Below, in pieces: positions 1 to 11,553 of a DNA stretch of 64,000 nt. Source of the DNA: Agrostemma githago (lineage: Eukaryota > Streptophyta > Magnoliopsida > Caryophyllales > Caryophyllaceae); contig OY288249.1 in assembly GCA_958450325.1 (NCBI GenBank), positions 63,862,166 through 63,926,165 of the forward strand. The letters run 5' to 3'. A program made the position numbers and the translations under genes. The notes beneath the pieces were generated by a model. The model was not told the DNA's origin. It saw only the letters and a program-made list of their open reading frames with translations, and made no database searches. Within the stretch, counting starts at the first letter, position 1, and every line of letters starts with the position of its first letter.

Positions 1-544
1 GAATATACGATTTTTACCAACAATTCTTCCTACACAATTCATACACACACACATAATTCCTTTAGCATCGAGAAACCGATAATACATCCAAAACCCGAAG
101 GAAACCGGTCCCGATATCCGACACCCTTCACCCATCAAAACCGTACCACCCTAACCCAACCGACGTTGCCTCGACACTCCCGTGCCTAGCCACAATTCCG
201 ACGAGTCCCGATCCGAGTCAACAAGAGCATGTAGGTTGAGGGTGTACAAAACCCGATTTCTCCTTCCTTCTTCTCTCTTCTCTTCGTCCGTTTTTTTTAT
301 GGGTCTAGAGTCGTTTTTTTCTATTTTTTCCTAATATCGTTATTAACGAAAAATTATTTTCATAACAATATTCTTAAACATACGATATCGATTTTTCTAT
401 AATCGAATATCGTATCGAAAAGAATTATATTAAGATTTCGACGATACTAAAAATCATTACATCTTTTTTTCATTTAAAATACTTTTCTTTTACTTTTCGT
501 TCAAAACAAACTATTTTACAAAACCTTTTTTTTATTCATTCCGA

Positions 545-1130
545 ATATTCGATATCGATTTCATAATCGAATATCGGATACGACGAATATCGAAAACATG
601 GATCGAATGCAAGTTAATTCATAATTTGTGCGCGATTCATCAAAATAACAATTTTCGAACAAAAATAAAAAACGGACAGACCCGCACGCGAGTCGCGCCA
701 TGCCCAGGCGACTCGCGCGCCGGCCTGGAATCCGGGATTTCTTTTTTTTTACGTTTTCGTTCGTTTTATTATTTATTCTTCGATCGATTTCTAAAATTAA
801 CATCTTTTCTAAAACTATTCCAAGTATTCGATATTGATTTCGTAGTCAACCATCGAATATAAAGAATATCAAAAATATTAAGTCGAGTACGAATCATGTA
901 ATGTTCATACGCGATTTAATACAAACATCGAGTCTTCGAAAACCGGCACCGAGACAGGCTACCACGCGACCCGCCGGCATCCCGGGCGAGTCGCGCGGCC
1001 GGCTGTTATGCCGCGGCCTTTTCCGTCTTTTTTATTTATTTTTCGAACTTCGTTTTTTATACAAAACAACGTTCTTTTCAACGATATTTTTTCAGATTTC
1101 GATTAATATTTATTTTTTCGATTTCGCATA
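545..1130. repeat. Tandem repeat, about 277-bp units
   Basis: Two imperfect units start near 545 and 822. Each begins with a TATTCGATAT-type palindromic word and has a GC-rich core of interleaved CGACTCGCGCG and GGCCGGC words (about 680-745 and 945-1015), followed by a T-rich tail. A partial earlier unit is recognisable from about 375. Open frames in this stretch are low-complexity products of the repeat, not genes. Confidence 0.6.
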
Positions 1131-1663
1131 TTTTATTTTGCTATTATTATTTACAAATCGATACTAACTCGTTTGTTTGTTTTGTAGCAAATTCATCATT
1201 TTATTTCATTTGTTTTATTATACTAAAACGAATCTCACATGTTAAATTTGACTTTGACATCAATCAATTTTCATGCATTAAACCACTTAGCAACCCATTC
1301 AATTTTTCACATGCTTAGAAAACAATGTTTGCATAATCATTCATCGTTCAACTAACGCGCGCATTAAAACGTCATTTGATATCCTAGTAGAGGCCGCTAA
1401 TGTGCGGGCGGGGTTGGGTGTTCTTAGTGAACTTCCCAACACGTACCCTCACCCCTTACTCAGAACCGTGGTTTCCGGATGTCCGAAACCATTGGCAACG
1501 AGAGTCATTCAATATACGATTAACCGCTCCAGTCGGCATCTATATCGATATGCAAAAGGGACGAGCCCAATAAACTCTGACATCGGAAATGGGCCGTATT
1601 TTGTACACGGCCCACTACGACATAGAGTGGGCTCGAACGGTTCCGAATAACCATAAAATTCGG

Positions 1664-1675
1664 TGGCGACTCCGA
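1664..1675 (+). other. Possible primer binding site of the left-hand Ty3 fragment
   Basis: TGGCGACTCCGA resembles the tRNA-Arg-complementary primer site described for Tat/Ogre elements. The match is short, and I could not find a convincing LTR terminus next to it. Confidence 0.3.
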
Positions 1676-1773
1676 CTTCGATTTAAATTTCCATTTGACC
1701 ATCTCATGGAGATTCATTCGCCTCCCCAAAACCCGCGCGTGGCCGCGTCGGGGTGGACCTATGTCATGTCCAC

Positions 1774-2626
1774 AGCGCTGTTGTTGGTCGTCGGAAAAGG
1801 AGGCGGAGTGGAGGCTGCCGACGTTGTTGTTCGGTGTGGGGCTCGCCGAAAAACAGCAGCGCGCGAGGTGGTGGAGATCGGAATGAAGGACGACGAGATC
1901 TGCTGTTGCGCTGTCGACGCTCGCTGGAGCTCGGAGGGAGGATGTCGGAGGAGGTGGTGAAAGATGGTGGTCAGTGGTTGAAGGGTGGCTCGCGATGAAT
2001 GGAGGTAGGGTCTAAGGTGGTGGTGTTCGCCGGTGCTGCCGGAGGGGTTATGGAGGTGTTTGTGGTGGTGGGTTGAAGGTTGGCCGAGTATGGAGGTGGC
2101 TGCCGGTGAGTGATGGTGGTGGTTGGCTGTGGAGGAAGGAGATGAGTGGAGATGGGTCAAGGGTCAAGGTCAACATTGACCTTGACTTGGGTTAATGGGT
2201 TGATATGGGTAATTGGATCGGTTTGTTTGAGTGGGTCAAATGGTAAATGGGTTGGAGTTGGGTTTGTGGGTTATGATTTGGGTTTGGTTGTAGGGAAGAT
2301 GTGGGTTAGGTGAGTTGTGAAGTAAAAGGGTGAGATGGGTTATGGGTTAAGTGAGTCGGGTTTGACTTGGTTTTGACTCGATCTCTTGACTTGGCTCCTC
2401 TCGCTTCAATTTGCCTCTTTATTCACGAACACGTACCTAAAGGACAAAAACACACAAAAGCAGTACGAAATTCAGCGAAAAAGACGATAAATACGAAAAA
2501 ACTAAATTCAAACTAGAAAATACGAAATATAGTAAAAAATGAGTTATATTGACGTTGAAGCGCACAAAATCGAGTCAAATACGAGTGAAAATAGGGGGTA
2601 AAACGGTCCAAATTTGCGTGTTATCG
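1774..2626 (-). repeat. 3' LTR of the Athila-like element (left, truncated)
   Basis: Corresponds base for base, with scattered substitutions, to 16735-17583 of the right LTR, from GCGCTGTTGTTGG to the terminal GTTATCG (CA of the TG...CA end has become CG). About 1.57 kb of LTR on its left side is missing and replaced by unrelated Ty3-type sequence. Confidence 0.85.
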
Positions 2627-2640
2627 ATTCCCCCACACTT
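2627..2640 (-). other. Polypurine tract of the Athila-like element
   Basis: On the minus strand this reads AAGTGTGGGGGAAT and abuts the 3' LTR. A second similar tract (AAGTGTGGGGGG on the minus strand) lies near 3716-3727. Confidence 0.75.
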
Positions 2641-4391
2641 AAACTTTACTCGTCCTCGAGTAACTAATTAGACTAGTCTACGACCCATAAATAAATAACA
2701 CGCAAAAACAATACAAACATCACAAACAAATCACAAGTTTTCAAATCAAAAGTCACGATTCTAAAATCCAACTAAAATATAGAATATGAATAAAAAAACT
2801 ACGAAATCGGTTGTAAAAATAATTATTACATATTTCTTGGCCTCGGTCCAAGCTATGTCGGGATGTGTGGCGGAGATGGAATGAGTACTCCCATGAAATT
2901 ATCGACAAATGCATACAAGTTTCGGCCACTTGCAAAAATAAGGGCTAGGGTCGTCCTAATGGCCCAAGTGCCATAAGAACCGATCCAAAAATGGAAGATA
3001 AGAATATCAAAAATACTCGGGGGAGGAATCGTCTTTTTTTTCTTTTTCATTTTCATTTTCTTTTCATTCTTTCATTTTCACTTTTTTTTCCTTTTCTTCT
3101 TCTCCCCCTTATTCTTTTCTTTTGAGTTTTTGAGAATTTTTCTTTGTAAGCACATATTTGATGTTTGAGTTCTTTTGAATGGGAAATGGAATGCAAAACT
3201 CTATATCAATCATAATCAAACTCTTATTTGTGGAGTATCTTTGTGAATGATGGATCGTAAAAGGGTAAAAGGCACTTGGGTTATAGTCACCTAGACAAGC
3301 ATACAAGGTCGAAAATCACAACACGGGAGGTGGAAGGTGGACATAAGTGAGGTACACACCCGAGCGACTTACAGTAGGAGGACAATCAATATATAATACT
3401 TAAAATCAACCAATAAGTAAAAGAAAAATCCATACACTTTAAAGAAGTTGAGAGTTAGAAAAATGATTTTATTAAGGAAAACAAGTGAAACACGAAAACA
3501 AATTTTTTTTTTGGAATTTTTAAATTTTTAGGATTTTTCAAGTATTATCAAATGAAAATACAAAACAAACAAGACACAAAAACAAAAAACAAAACACAAG
3601 GCTACAATCCATAACAACCACAAATAAACAACAAATATACTTCACCAAAGTATCCTCCAACAACAATATCAACCACAATTCTAAAGCAGCGGTGGATCGT
3701 CAATACAAACACACTCCCCCCACACTTAAACCGAACATTGTCCTCAATGTTCAAAATTAAATTAGGGAGGGAAAGGAAGGGTGGGTAAGAAATTACCTTT
3801 TAAAGCATAAGTTGTCCCCACACTTGAACGATTCCGTGCTTCTTATCCATTTTCATCCATTGTCGTTGTTTGTTGGAGGTATCTACAAGGAAAAACACAC
3901 AAACATGCACACACCTAAAAAGAACACAACAAAGGTTTTAGAATAAAATCTACTAATAAACTAAACTAAGCCGATACGGGGCAATTAACGGGCCCGCTCC
4001 GTCCCTTCAACTCACATCGAAATACCTATGAGGTAAGGTACTCCCATGCAAGGCAAGTTGGGTCTTGGTCAAAATTGCGGACGTAACTAAACTCACACGA
4101 AACACAAACGAACAAACACACAAACAAACAGACAAACAAACAAACAAACAAACAAGAATAGTTGCACCCAAACATGAAAACACCGAATCCTTCATCGAGA
4201 CGGCGGGAAAGACACCAATCGTTTACTCAAGACAAGTACAAACATTCCAAAGTTAGTTATTCAAGATGAAGTGGACTAAAGTCTAATAGGATGACATTAA
4301 ATCACTAAAAACATTGATGAATTATCTAGGTCCTCCTAATCAACTAAAAAAGCGTACAACAGGGCGTAAACGGGATGGAAATGAGTGAACC
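2641..4391 (-). other. Non-coding 3' internal region of the Athila-like element
   Basis: I see no gene. The stretch holds poly-T/TTTTC tracts (about 3030-3120), a small AAAC microsatellite (about 4100-4155) and the second PPT-like tract. Short open frames here are low complexity. Confidence 0.6.
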
Positions 4392-4431
4392 ATGCACTAC
4401 AACAAAATCACATTTTCGTGGCAATTATTTC

Positions 4432-7047
4432 GTGACGATTGAAAAATTGACACAACTAACACACAATGGCTCATATAATAAACAATTTATCGAACCAAAT
4501 AAAATTGACACTTATTTCTACCCTTAAATGATGCTAATGATGGCTTAGCATATCCTTATTACCAAAAATAAAAAATAAATAAACGCTAAACTGTTTCCAA
4601 ATTGCGTTTCCCAATTATTTCATATGCGCTTACCCTGATTCTTTCCTTAACTTATGTTGTTATGCATATATCTATTATCTCATATATTTTCATCAATACC
4701 ACGAAGAACTGGAGAGGTACTCAAACGAAAACCTCCAATTATGTTCATCTTCTCCCCGAAATCTAGTCGTTCACTGCTCATCGACGATTGCTCGTGAACG
4801 ATTGCAGTTTCATTTATACTAACTAATTAAGGTACGTTGTATTGCTTATTATTGTGTTAATCTCTTTTAATTTGATTGTATGACTATGAAATTTGGATTT
4901 ATTGCATAATTTACTCAATTTTAGTTGATTTGTATCCTCATTTGATTCTAATGTATGTTTTGATTCTAGAGCTATAAATCGGCGATTTGATTTGTTTACC
5001 TCTTTTTGTGGATTTCGTCGTTGCAGTTTTTCACACCTCATTCAATCACTTTTCCTTTAAAAATTCAAGGTAAAATTACTCTTGATTAGTTGAATATTTA
5101 TCCTTAAAGTAGTAAAATGTTGACTAAGTTTACTATAGAAACTACTTGCATTCATTTATGTACATTAATTTTCCCAACTTACCTAAATCATGCTGATTCT
5201 TAACAATGTCATTGCAAATTTATCTATACTAATATGCATATCTGAGCATTCATTTGGCTAATTCACCTTTTTTTTAGTGTAGCTTGTGTAACTAAACATG
5301 CTAAGATCAATGTCGTATTGTCGTGGATAGTCGTGTTTGATCAATGCAACAAAGTGTTGTGTTCATGGCATTTTTTATAAACTAACCATGCTATGAACCT
5401 GAGCTTAGGGATCACCCAGTTTGGCCATACCAAATCGGACCACTCCGCCTTAGATTTCATATTTCTAATCAAATTATAACCCTCCCTGATTCGATATTAT
5501 TTTGTGTGCTTTTGGGTGCTCATTCGATGATCTGTGATGGCTGAAAAATGTGGTTAGCAACTGGTCACTACTCTTACGAACGTGAATTCAAAGTTAATGT
5601 AATGCAAACACACTACTACAATTATAGTTTTACGGGACGACCCTATGAGAACAGTTGTAAACGGAACAATTAATTTGTAATCTACTACTCCTACAAATTA
5701 ATGTGGTATAAATGGTTAAAAAATATGGTGAGCAACTGGTCACTACTACAAATGTGCTTAGGGATCACACTGAATGCTTGTGATATAGGTTTAATTCGAC
5801 TTTTTTTTTCCGCTGAAGCAACTACTCCGTATAAAGTAATGTAATTCTTCCTGTCACTGTATATGTTTGAATCAAATATTTTATTCCGTTTCTGCTTTGT
5901 ATTGACCTGAAGTAATTGACATTTTCAGGCGTAATTGAAGTGCTGATCAATTGCAGCAGACAAATTGATGCTGTAAACCTACCTTTCCAATTTAAATAGA
6001 CTCAGAAGTTTCCACATGTGCCTGTGCTGCAGTCCCATTTGCATGAGGCAAAGGAAGTTGCGTCTCCTGTTAAACATGGAAGTGTATAACATCAAACTCC
6101 CAATGCTCCGGTACTTGTTCATTCTCGCATAATTATCTTTATATTATTCTTTGCTATACTATATGTATCAAGTTCATTGTTTGTTAGTTGGTGCATATAT
6201 TATGTTTGGTTACGAATGGAGGGTGGATGGCTCTTGTTGTAATTGATTGATACTTGTTTATTCATATGAGAAATCAATGTTGTAGTGGTCTATTTTTGAA
6301 AAGAAGTATAGAATTACAACAGCCAGGCATTATAATAATATAGACGTATGATCGGGAATCTGAGGGTGGATGCCTCTTATAAGTCAGTCGCTTGTTTACT
6401 AAGGCAATAGAATTAGTATACTTGAGGTGTGGGGGTAGTTCCAATTAGAAGTTAGTCATAATGATGAGAATTATAAGTTAATCCTAGTGTTGGAGACTTG
6501 GACTATTCAATACATACATTAATGAATACTTCAAGTAGAAAGTTGTACTGCTATTGAAACTTCCACTTAACTTACAATTGGTTAGTATAGTTTAATTTCC
6601 TGCACATTTACTTGTTTAGTTCTATGATTATCGTTAACATTTAAATTCCCTTTTTTTGTTAATTAGCATTATCATTGATTGTTTGAAGTGAAAATTCCAG
6701 CTGTTTAATTGTTATCCTTGTAGGTTGTTTTTGGAGGCGCGACTACTCTATGTGTTACAAAATACATCGGTTGGAGCTTTGCTTTGGGTTGAAGACTTGT
6801 TAATTTTTTTAGGTTTTAAAAAGACGGTTTGCACTTACTTTGAACCTATTTTTATTAATTTAATTTAGTGGATGTTGGATACATATAACTTTATTTGGCT
6901 TTTATGAGTAATACAATACTTCCATGTTTTTTCACTTGTCCTTTTTATTTTCGCACCATATTTGAGAGATATAAGTGATATTTTGTATCGAATCAAATCG
7001 ATACCAAATTTACTATTCCCTCCTGTGTTAAATGATTCCCTTGTTTC
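4432..7047. other. CACTA interior, no gene seen
   Basis: AT-rich sequence without a convincing reading frame. A (TA)n tract at about 7051-7076 closes it and is the insertion site of element A. Confidence 0.5.
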
Positions 7048-7076
7048 ATTGTAATATATATATATATATATATATA

Positions 7077-8320
7077 GATTTAGGTTCATGTGAGAACCGC
7101 TCCTTCAATGAGAATCGTGAGAACTATAATTTGAGCCATTAGATCATAGTGTTCAATCTCATTCGTTGGATCCTTCCAAATTCTTCAATCCTATCAATTA
7201 ATCACAATTGCTTGAGCCTTCAACTCGTAAGGTCGTATCTCCTTCTCCTTCTACAAAATTCTTAGACCCGTAATCCTTTAATCCATAATTCTTCAATCGA
7301 CCATTGAATCCTTTTTTCAATTCATCAATTTTTCAATCGACTTTTCTTCAATCCATCAAAATTGGGACCCCAGTAACCTAAGTAACTTTTTTTTTTTAAA
7401 TTAATTATTTTATGAGTTAACTTATTCGATTAAATTCATTATTTCATTACAATAGTAATAGTATTATCGTCGGCAAATATAATTGCAATAATCCCAGCTA
7501 TCGTTTTTTTTCTCCAGATTTCCTCATTGACTTAGGAGTTCATCTAAAATATTGTTCTTTAATTTCCTTTTGTACGAATTTTATATGGAATACAACACTT
7601 CTTCTTCAAGCCCTACTCGATTTAATTTTCTTTTCAATTTTAGCGTACCATTTTTCAATTTTAGCTCACCATTGTCGTACCCTCTTTTAATTATGGTGTA
7701 TCTCTTTTCAATTTTAGCGTACCCTTTTTTTAAAATTTATCGTACCCTTTTTCAATTTTAGCGTACCCTTTTTAAATTTCAGCGTACCCTTTTTCAATTT
7801 CAATTTTAGCGTACCCTTTTCAAATTTTAGCGTACCCTTTCACTTTTAGCGTACTTTTTTTCAATTTCAATTTTAGCATACCCTTTTCTATTTTAACGTA
7901 CCCTTTTTCAATTCAATTTTAGCGTACCATTTTTCAATTTCAATTTTAGCGTACCCTTTTTTCACTTTTAGCGTACTCTTTTTCAATTTTAGCGTACCCT
8001 TATTCAATTTCAATTTTAGCGTACCCTTTTTCAATTTCAATTTTAGCGTACCCTCACTTTTGAATTTTAGCGTACATTTTTTAATTTTGGTGTATTTTCT
8101 TCAGATGTCGAAATCTTTGGAGAAGATTATATGAGAACATGGAAGATTAGTAAGGCTATCTTGGGTCAAATTAGTGATTGACAGAAATTCAATAAGCCCA
8201 ATCCACTAAAAAGGCAGAGGCCCAAGACTTTGTAAGATAATTGGATTATAATTTGTAAGGTTTTAAATGGTTCTCACAGTTCTCATTGAGGGATAGGTTC
8301 TCACCCGATCTTAACTCTCT
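7077..8320. mobile_element. TIR element A in a TA microsatellite (MULE-like, non-autonomous)
   Basis: Bounded on both sides by (TA)n. The left end carries GTGAGAACCGCTCC then TCAATGAGAATCGTGAGAAC. The reverse complement of the right end reads GTGAGAACCTATCCC then TCAATGAGAACTGTGAGAAC, so the termini form an inverted repeat of about 50 bp. The interior is non-coding and dominated by the TTTTAGCGTACCC array. Any TSD is hidden in the TA tract. Superfamily assignment is inference from its resemblance to element F. Confidence 0.7.
7637..8085. repeat. TTTTAGCGTACCC motif array in element A
   Basis: About 18 copies or near copies of TTTTAGCGTACCC separated by T-rich or CAATTTCAA spacers at 18-30 bp intervals, all in one orientation. 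The spacing is irregular, so this is not a simple tandem satellite. It makes no protein. Confidence 0.85.
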
Positions 8321-8333
8321 ATATATATATATA

Positions 8334-10495
8334 GAGAGAGAGAGATGAGTTCTAATGAGTCCCCTTATATATGTTGAGTCCCTAAGTCCTCATCTCATCC
8401 GTTGGATGAGATGAGGATGGATGGACAAGATGCATCCTAATATTTTGTAATTTAAAAAAAATAGAAAAAAAGGAAGATTTAGTATCCTAAAATAACTCCC
8501 ATGATTTTAGGAAACAATAACTCCCATAATCACACTCATTCCTCATTCATTCATTCATTCATTCATTCACGTTCATTCACAGATTCATCAAAACCTTAAA
8601 AAAAATATTCTCATCGATCATCACGTTCATTCATTCAATCAAATCTGTGCTCGAAATTCCGTTACTATGAATTCAATGATCGTGAAATCTTTATTACAGT
8701 TGCTAAGCAATTCATCGAGTATAACAATGGTGAGTTTCGATATTGCTTTCATGTTTTGCGTCAATTTTTATTCATTATCTTGATTAATTTGCATCAATTT
8801 GTGTTCATGTTTTGCGTCAATTTTCATGTTGATATTGTTTTCATGGTCGTGTCATTCATGTTTTGCGTTAATTTTCATGTTGATATTGTTTTCATGGTCG
8901 TGTTATTCATCATAGATTCATATGCAAATCATAGAACACACAAACGGTGAGTATATATGTTTTGTAATTTATACTGGAATCGCCATGGAAGTCATTAAGA
9001 TGCTACTCAATTATTAGTTTTTACGTTTACAATATATTGAGTTATTGTAGTTCATATACTGCGTTACTTTAGTGTAGAGCATCTGTTACTTTAATGTCTA
9101 CCATCTATTACTTTATATGTCGTGTTACTTTAATACACTCCAGTTGTTACTTTAGTGTTACTTTAGTGTAGAGCATCTGTTACTTTAATGTCTACCATCT
9201 GTTACTTTATATGTCGTGTTACTTTAATACACTCCAGTTGTTACTTTAGTGTTTTTCATCTGTTATTGTAGTGCATTGTAGTGTCCTAAGAATTTAGGAA
9301 ACTGTCATATTAAAAAAATAATAAAAAAAGATATTGTTTCCTATAATAATGGGATGTGATTGCCACCAGAATAGGAAACAATATCAAAGAGTAATGGCAT
9401 ATAAAAAAAGAAAAAAAATACTACTTCCTATAATTATGGAACGTGATGACTTCAAAATAGGAAACAATATCAAAGAGTAAGATACTGCGTCATACTATCA
9501 TTTTTTATCATTATATGAATTTTTTACACTACCTTATATCTGGTGTTATTTTAATGAACATTATCTGTTACTTTAATTCATACTATTTGTTACTTTAATA
9601 TCTGACCTCTGTTACTTTATACCTGGTGTATAAGCATACTCTGTTAATTTAATTCATTGTTACTTCAATGCACTTCATCTGTTACTTTAACTCTTGTTAT
9701 CTGTTACTTTAATCCATATGAATGATGTAGGGATGTGGGTGAGAGTTTCCTTCATTGAGATTAAATCAAAGCTTCTGAGATGATGATGAAGAAGATGAAA
9801 AAGAAGAAGACGGAGAAAACGAGAAGGATGAAGAAGAAGCAGAATTATAAGTAGGACATTATGAGTAACAAGTGTGAAACATTGGAATTGTAATGGAGTT
9901 GATTTAGTTGGAATATTGTACCACTTTTTTGTTTTGGAGTATCTTAATAAAAACAAACATTGTTCTTTTTGTTAATTGGAACTCCTGTTTTTGCAAGAGA
10001 CTACTATGCAACGTAACTGATTTTATGAGTTAAAGTAACACAATTCATGAATTAAAGTAACACATTGTATGAGTTAGAGTAACAGTTTTTGCAAGAGACT
10101 ATGCAACGTAAAAGATTTTATGAGTTAAAGTAACACAGTTCATGAATTAGAGTAACACAACGTATGAGTTACAGTAACATAGTTTATGGATTATGACAGT
10201 AACAGGGTAACATACGTACAATGGCAGTAGGGAACGGATGATTTTTTGCTGAAGATGAAAAAAAACTTAATTTTAAATGAACTTGTTGTGTGAGAGAAAG
10301 AGGCAGATAGGAAAGAGAGAATTTGTACCGAGATAATTAAGGAAGAGAGGGAAAGAAAATATATTTTGATAGATATTATAATTATTTCCTCAATTATGAG
10401 ATCAAATCTTGTCCATTAATCTAACATTGAATCAAGGGCTAAGATGGGGACTCACGGACTCAATATATATAAGTGGACTCACCTGATCTCATCTT

Positions 10496-10518
<23 letters not shown>
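8334..10518. mobile_element. TIR element B in a TA/GA microsatellite (MULE-like, non-autonomous)
   Basis: Left end GATGAGTTCTAATGAGTCC, then TTGAGTCCCTAAGTCC. The reverse complement of the right end reads GATGAGATCAGGTGAGTCC, then TTGAGTCCGTGAGTCC, giving an inverted terminal repeat of about 60 bp inside (GA)n/(TA)n. It shares the GAGTCC..GAGTCC terminal pattern with elements D and E. The interior lacks a coding region and carries a GTTACTTTA array. It shares one TA tract (8321-8333) with element A. Confidence 0.75.
9060..10200. repeat. GTTACTTTA motif array in element B
   Basis: About 14 copies of GTTACTTTA read forward between 9063 and 9720. Three reverse copies (TAAAGTAAC) and several TAGAGTAAC/TACAGTAAC variants lie between 10025 and 10200, so the motif faces inward from both halves. 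Part of the left half (about 9070-9165) is itself duplicated at about 9166-9250. Confidence 0.8.
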
Positions 10519-10530
<12 letters not shown>

Positions 10531-10813
10531 TGCACAAACGGGGCAATCATTTAAAATGGAAGGTAGTATATGGTTGTAATTGTAATACGTATCGTATCGT
10601 GACGAATGAAATTGTTACGACTATTACAGATGATGACGTTCTACAATGCTTATCGCGTCGAATACAATTGATGCAATTGTAAAATGAATGACATTTAATA
10701 GTACTTATCGTGTCGAATACATTTACAACAATTGTCACTAAATGACATTTTATTGTACTTATCGTGTCGAATACAATTGCTACAATTCTTATTAGTGGTA
10801 AAATCAAATTATC

Positions 10814-11235
10814 TGTAACACCCCGGCCCAATCCTAGGACCAAAAATGATAACTGCGGTAGCCCGCCAGGCTTTGTACTCGTCCCACAGACCAACACGAG
10901 TCCTTTCCAGCACATTTTGTCCTCACTCATGCGCATCCCGGAAACCTTCCCAGGAGGTCACCCATCCTAAGCTTGCTCTCAGTCAAGCAAGCTTAACTGC
11001 AGAGTTCTTATCATGGGCAAATCAGAAAAGAAAGTGCACTTTGTTGATATGAGTAGTACATCAAATCCCTTTAAGCAAAGCTCATAAATAGGACATCTTC
11101 AATCAATGTGAGGTGTTTCAATCACTCCCACTTGAAGAACGCAACGTCCTCGTTGCGCCTGGCAGCATAACCGCTGACCCAGAATCCACCCCCGCTAGGT
11201 GCCAAATGCACGGTCGCAGGGTTGCTCTGATACCA
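10814..11235 (-). mobile_element. Cassandra TRIM retrotransposon, 5' LTR missing
   Basis: On the minus strand a PBS complementary to initiator tRNA-Met (TGGTATCAGAGC, 11235-11224) is followed by a short internal region of about 111 bp, a purine tract AAGTGGGAG, and then an LTR of 311 bp (11124 down to 10814) running from TGATTGAAACACC to GGTGTTACA. The LTR carries a 5S-rRNA-like promoter, the hallmark of Cassandra. The LTR expected beyond the PBS is absent; CACTA subterminal sequence follows instead, duplicated from the other flank. Terminal-repeat retrotransposons in miniature have no coding capacity. Confidence 0.88.
10945..11006 (-). promoter_or_regulatory. 5S rRNA-like internal pol III promoter in the Cassandra LTR
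   Basis: On the minus strand it reads AGTTAAGCTTGCTTG (5S A-box region) and AGGATGGGTGACCTCCTGGG (C-box region), with the intervening element between. This matches the second half of plant 5S rRNA. It is an LTR-borne relic, not a 5S gene, because the first ~50 nt of 5S rRNA are not present. Confidence 0.85.
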
Positions 11236-11553
11236 TTTACAACAATTGTCACTAAATGATATTTTATTTTACTTATCGTGTCAAATACAATTGCTACAAT
11301 TCTTATTAGTGGGAAAATCAAATTATTTACCGAATCAATAATAATCGACACCAAAATCGCCACTAAATATCCTCTTCTTTCGCGTCGCTTATAAGAAGTT
11401 AACCCAGCGAATAGATTATTCGCCACGAAAGGCTATGACAACGCCGCCTACCTCAACGAATACACAATCGATGGGGAAACCTTTCGCGTCAAATAGAATC
11501 GCTACGAAATACCAAAATAATCGCCGTGAAAAGGTGATTTTGTTGTAGTGATG

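Larger units (their letters stand above)
1..1773 (+). mobile_element. Fragment of a Ty3-type LTR element, possibly Tat/Ogre lineage
   Basis: I find no coding sequence here. The stretch is AT-rich with GC-rich islands and contains ~277-bp tandem units (listed separately). Near its right end, TGGCGACTCC at about 1664-1673 resembles the tRNA-Arg-type primer binding site known from Tat/Ogre elements, so the sequence to its left may be an LTR read on the + strand. At about 1774 the sequence switches abruptly to Athila-type LTR sequence, so this is one side of a chimeric junction. The lineage assignment is inference from memory of the PBS type; the fragment character is fairly clear. Confidence 0.4.
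4395..11550. mobile_element. CACTA (En/Spm) DNA transposon, non-autonomous
   Basis: The ends are CACTACAACAAAATCAC at 4395-4411 and its exact reverse complement at 11534-11550. Imperfect identity continues for about 36 bp (TTTTC..GG.GATTATTT). The element is flanked on both sides by the 3-bp target duplication ATG (4392-4394 and 11551-11553), as expected for the superfamily. No TNP2-like or other transposase reading frame is present, so it would have needed a helper. The interior is non-coding, with terminal/subterminal words such as CTTATCGTGTCGAATAC repeated near the right end (10570-11320). It hosts two TIR elements (7077-8320 and 8334-10518) and a Cassandra TRIM (10814-11235). It sits inside the 3' part of the Athila-like element. 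Confidence 0.92.

Noticed and set aside
1759..2160. Histidine/serine-rich minus-strand frame, also at 16805-17122
   Set aside because: The frame lies in both LTR copies of the Athila-like element and follows GGTGGT-type low-complexity DNA; there is no independent evidence of coding.
10945..11006. 5S rRNA gene on the minus strand
   Set aside because: Only the internal promoter half is present and it lies in a Cassandra LTR with a Met-tRNA PBS next to it.
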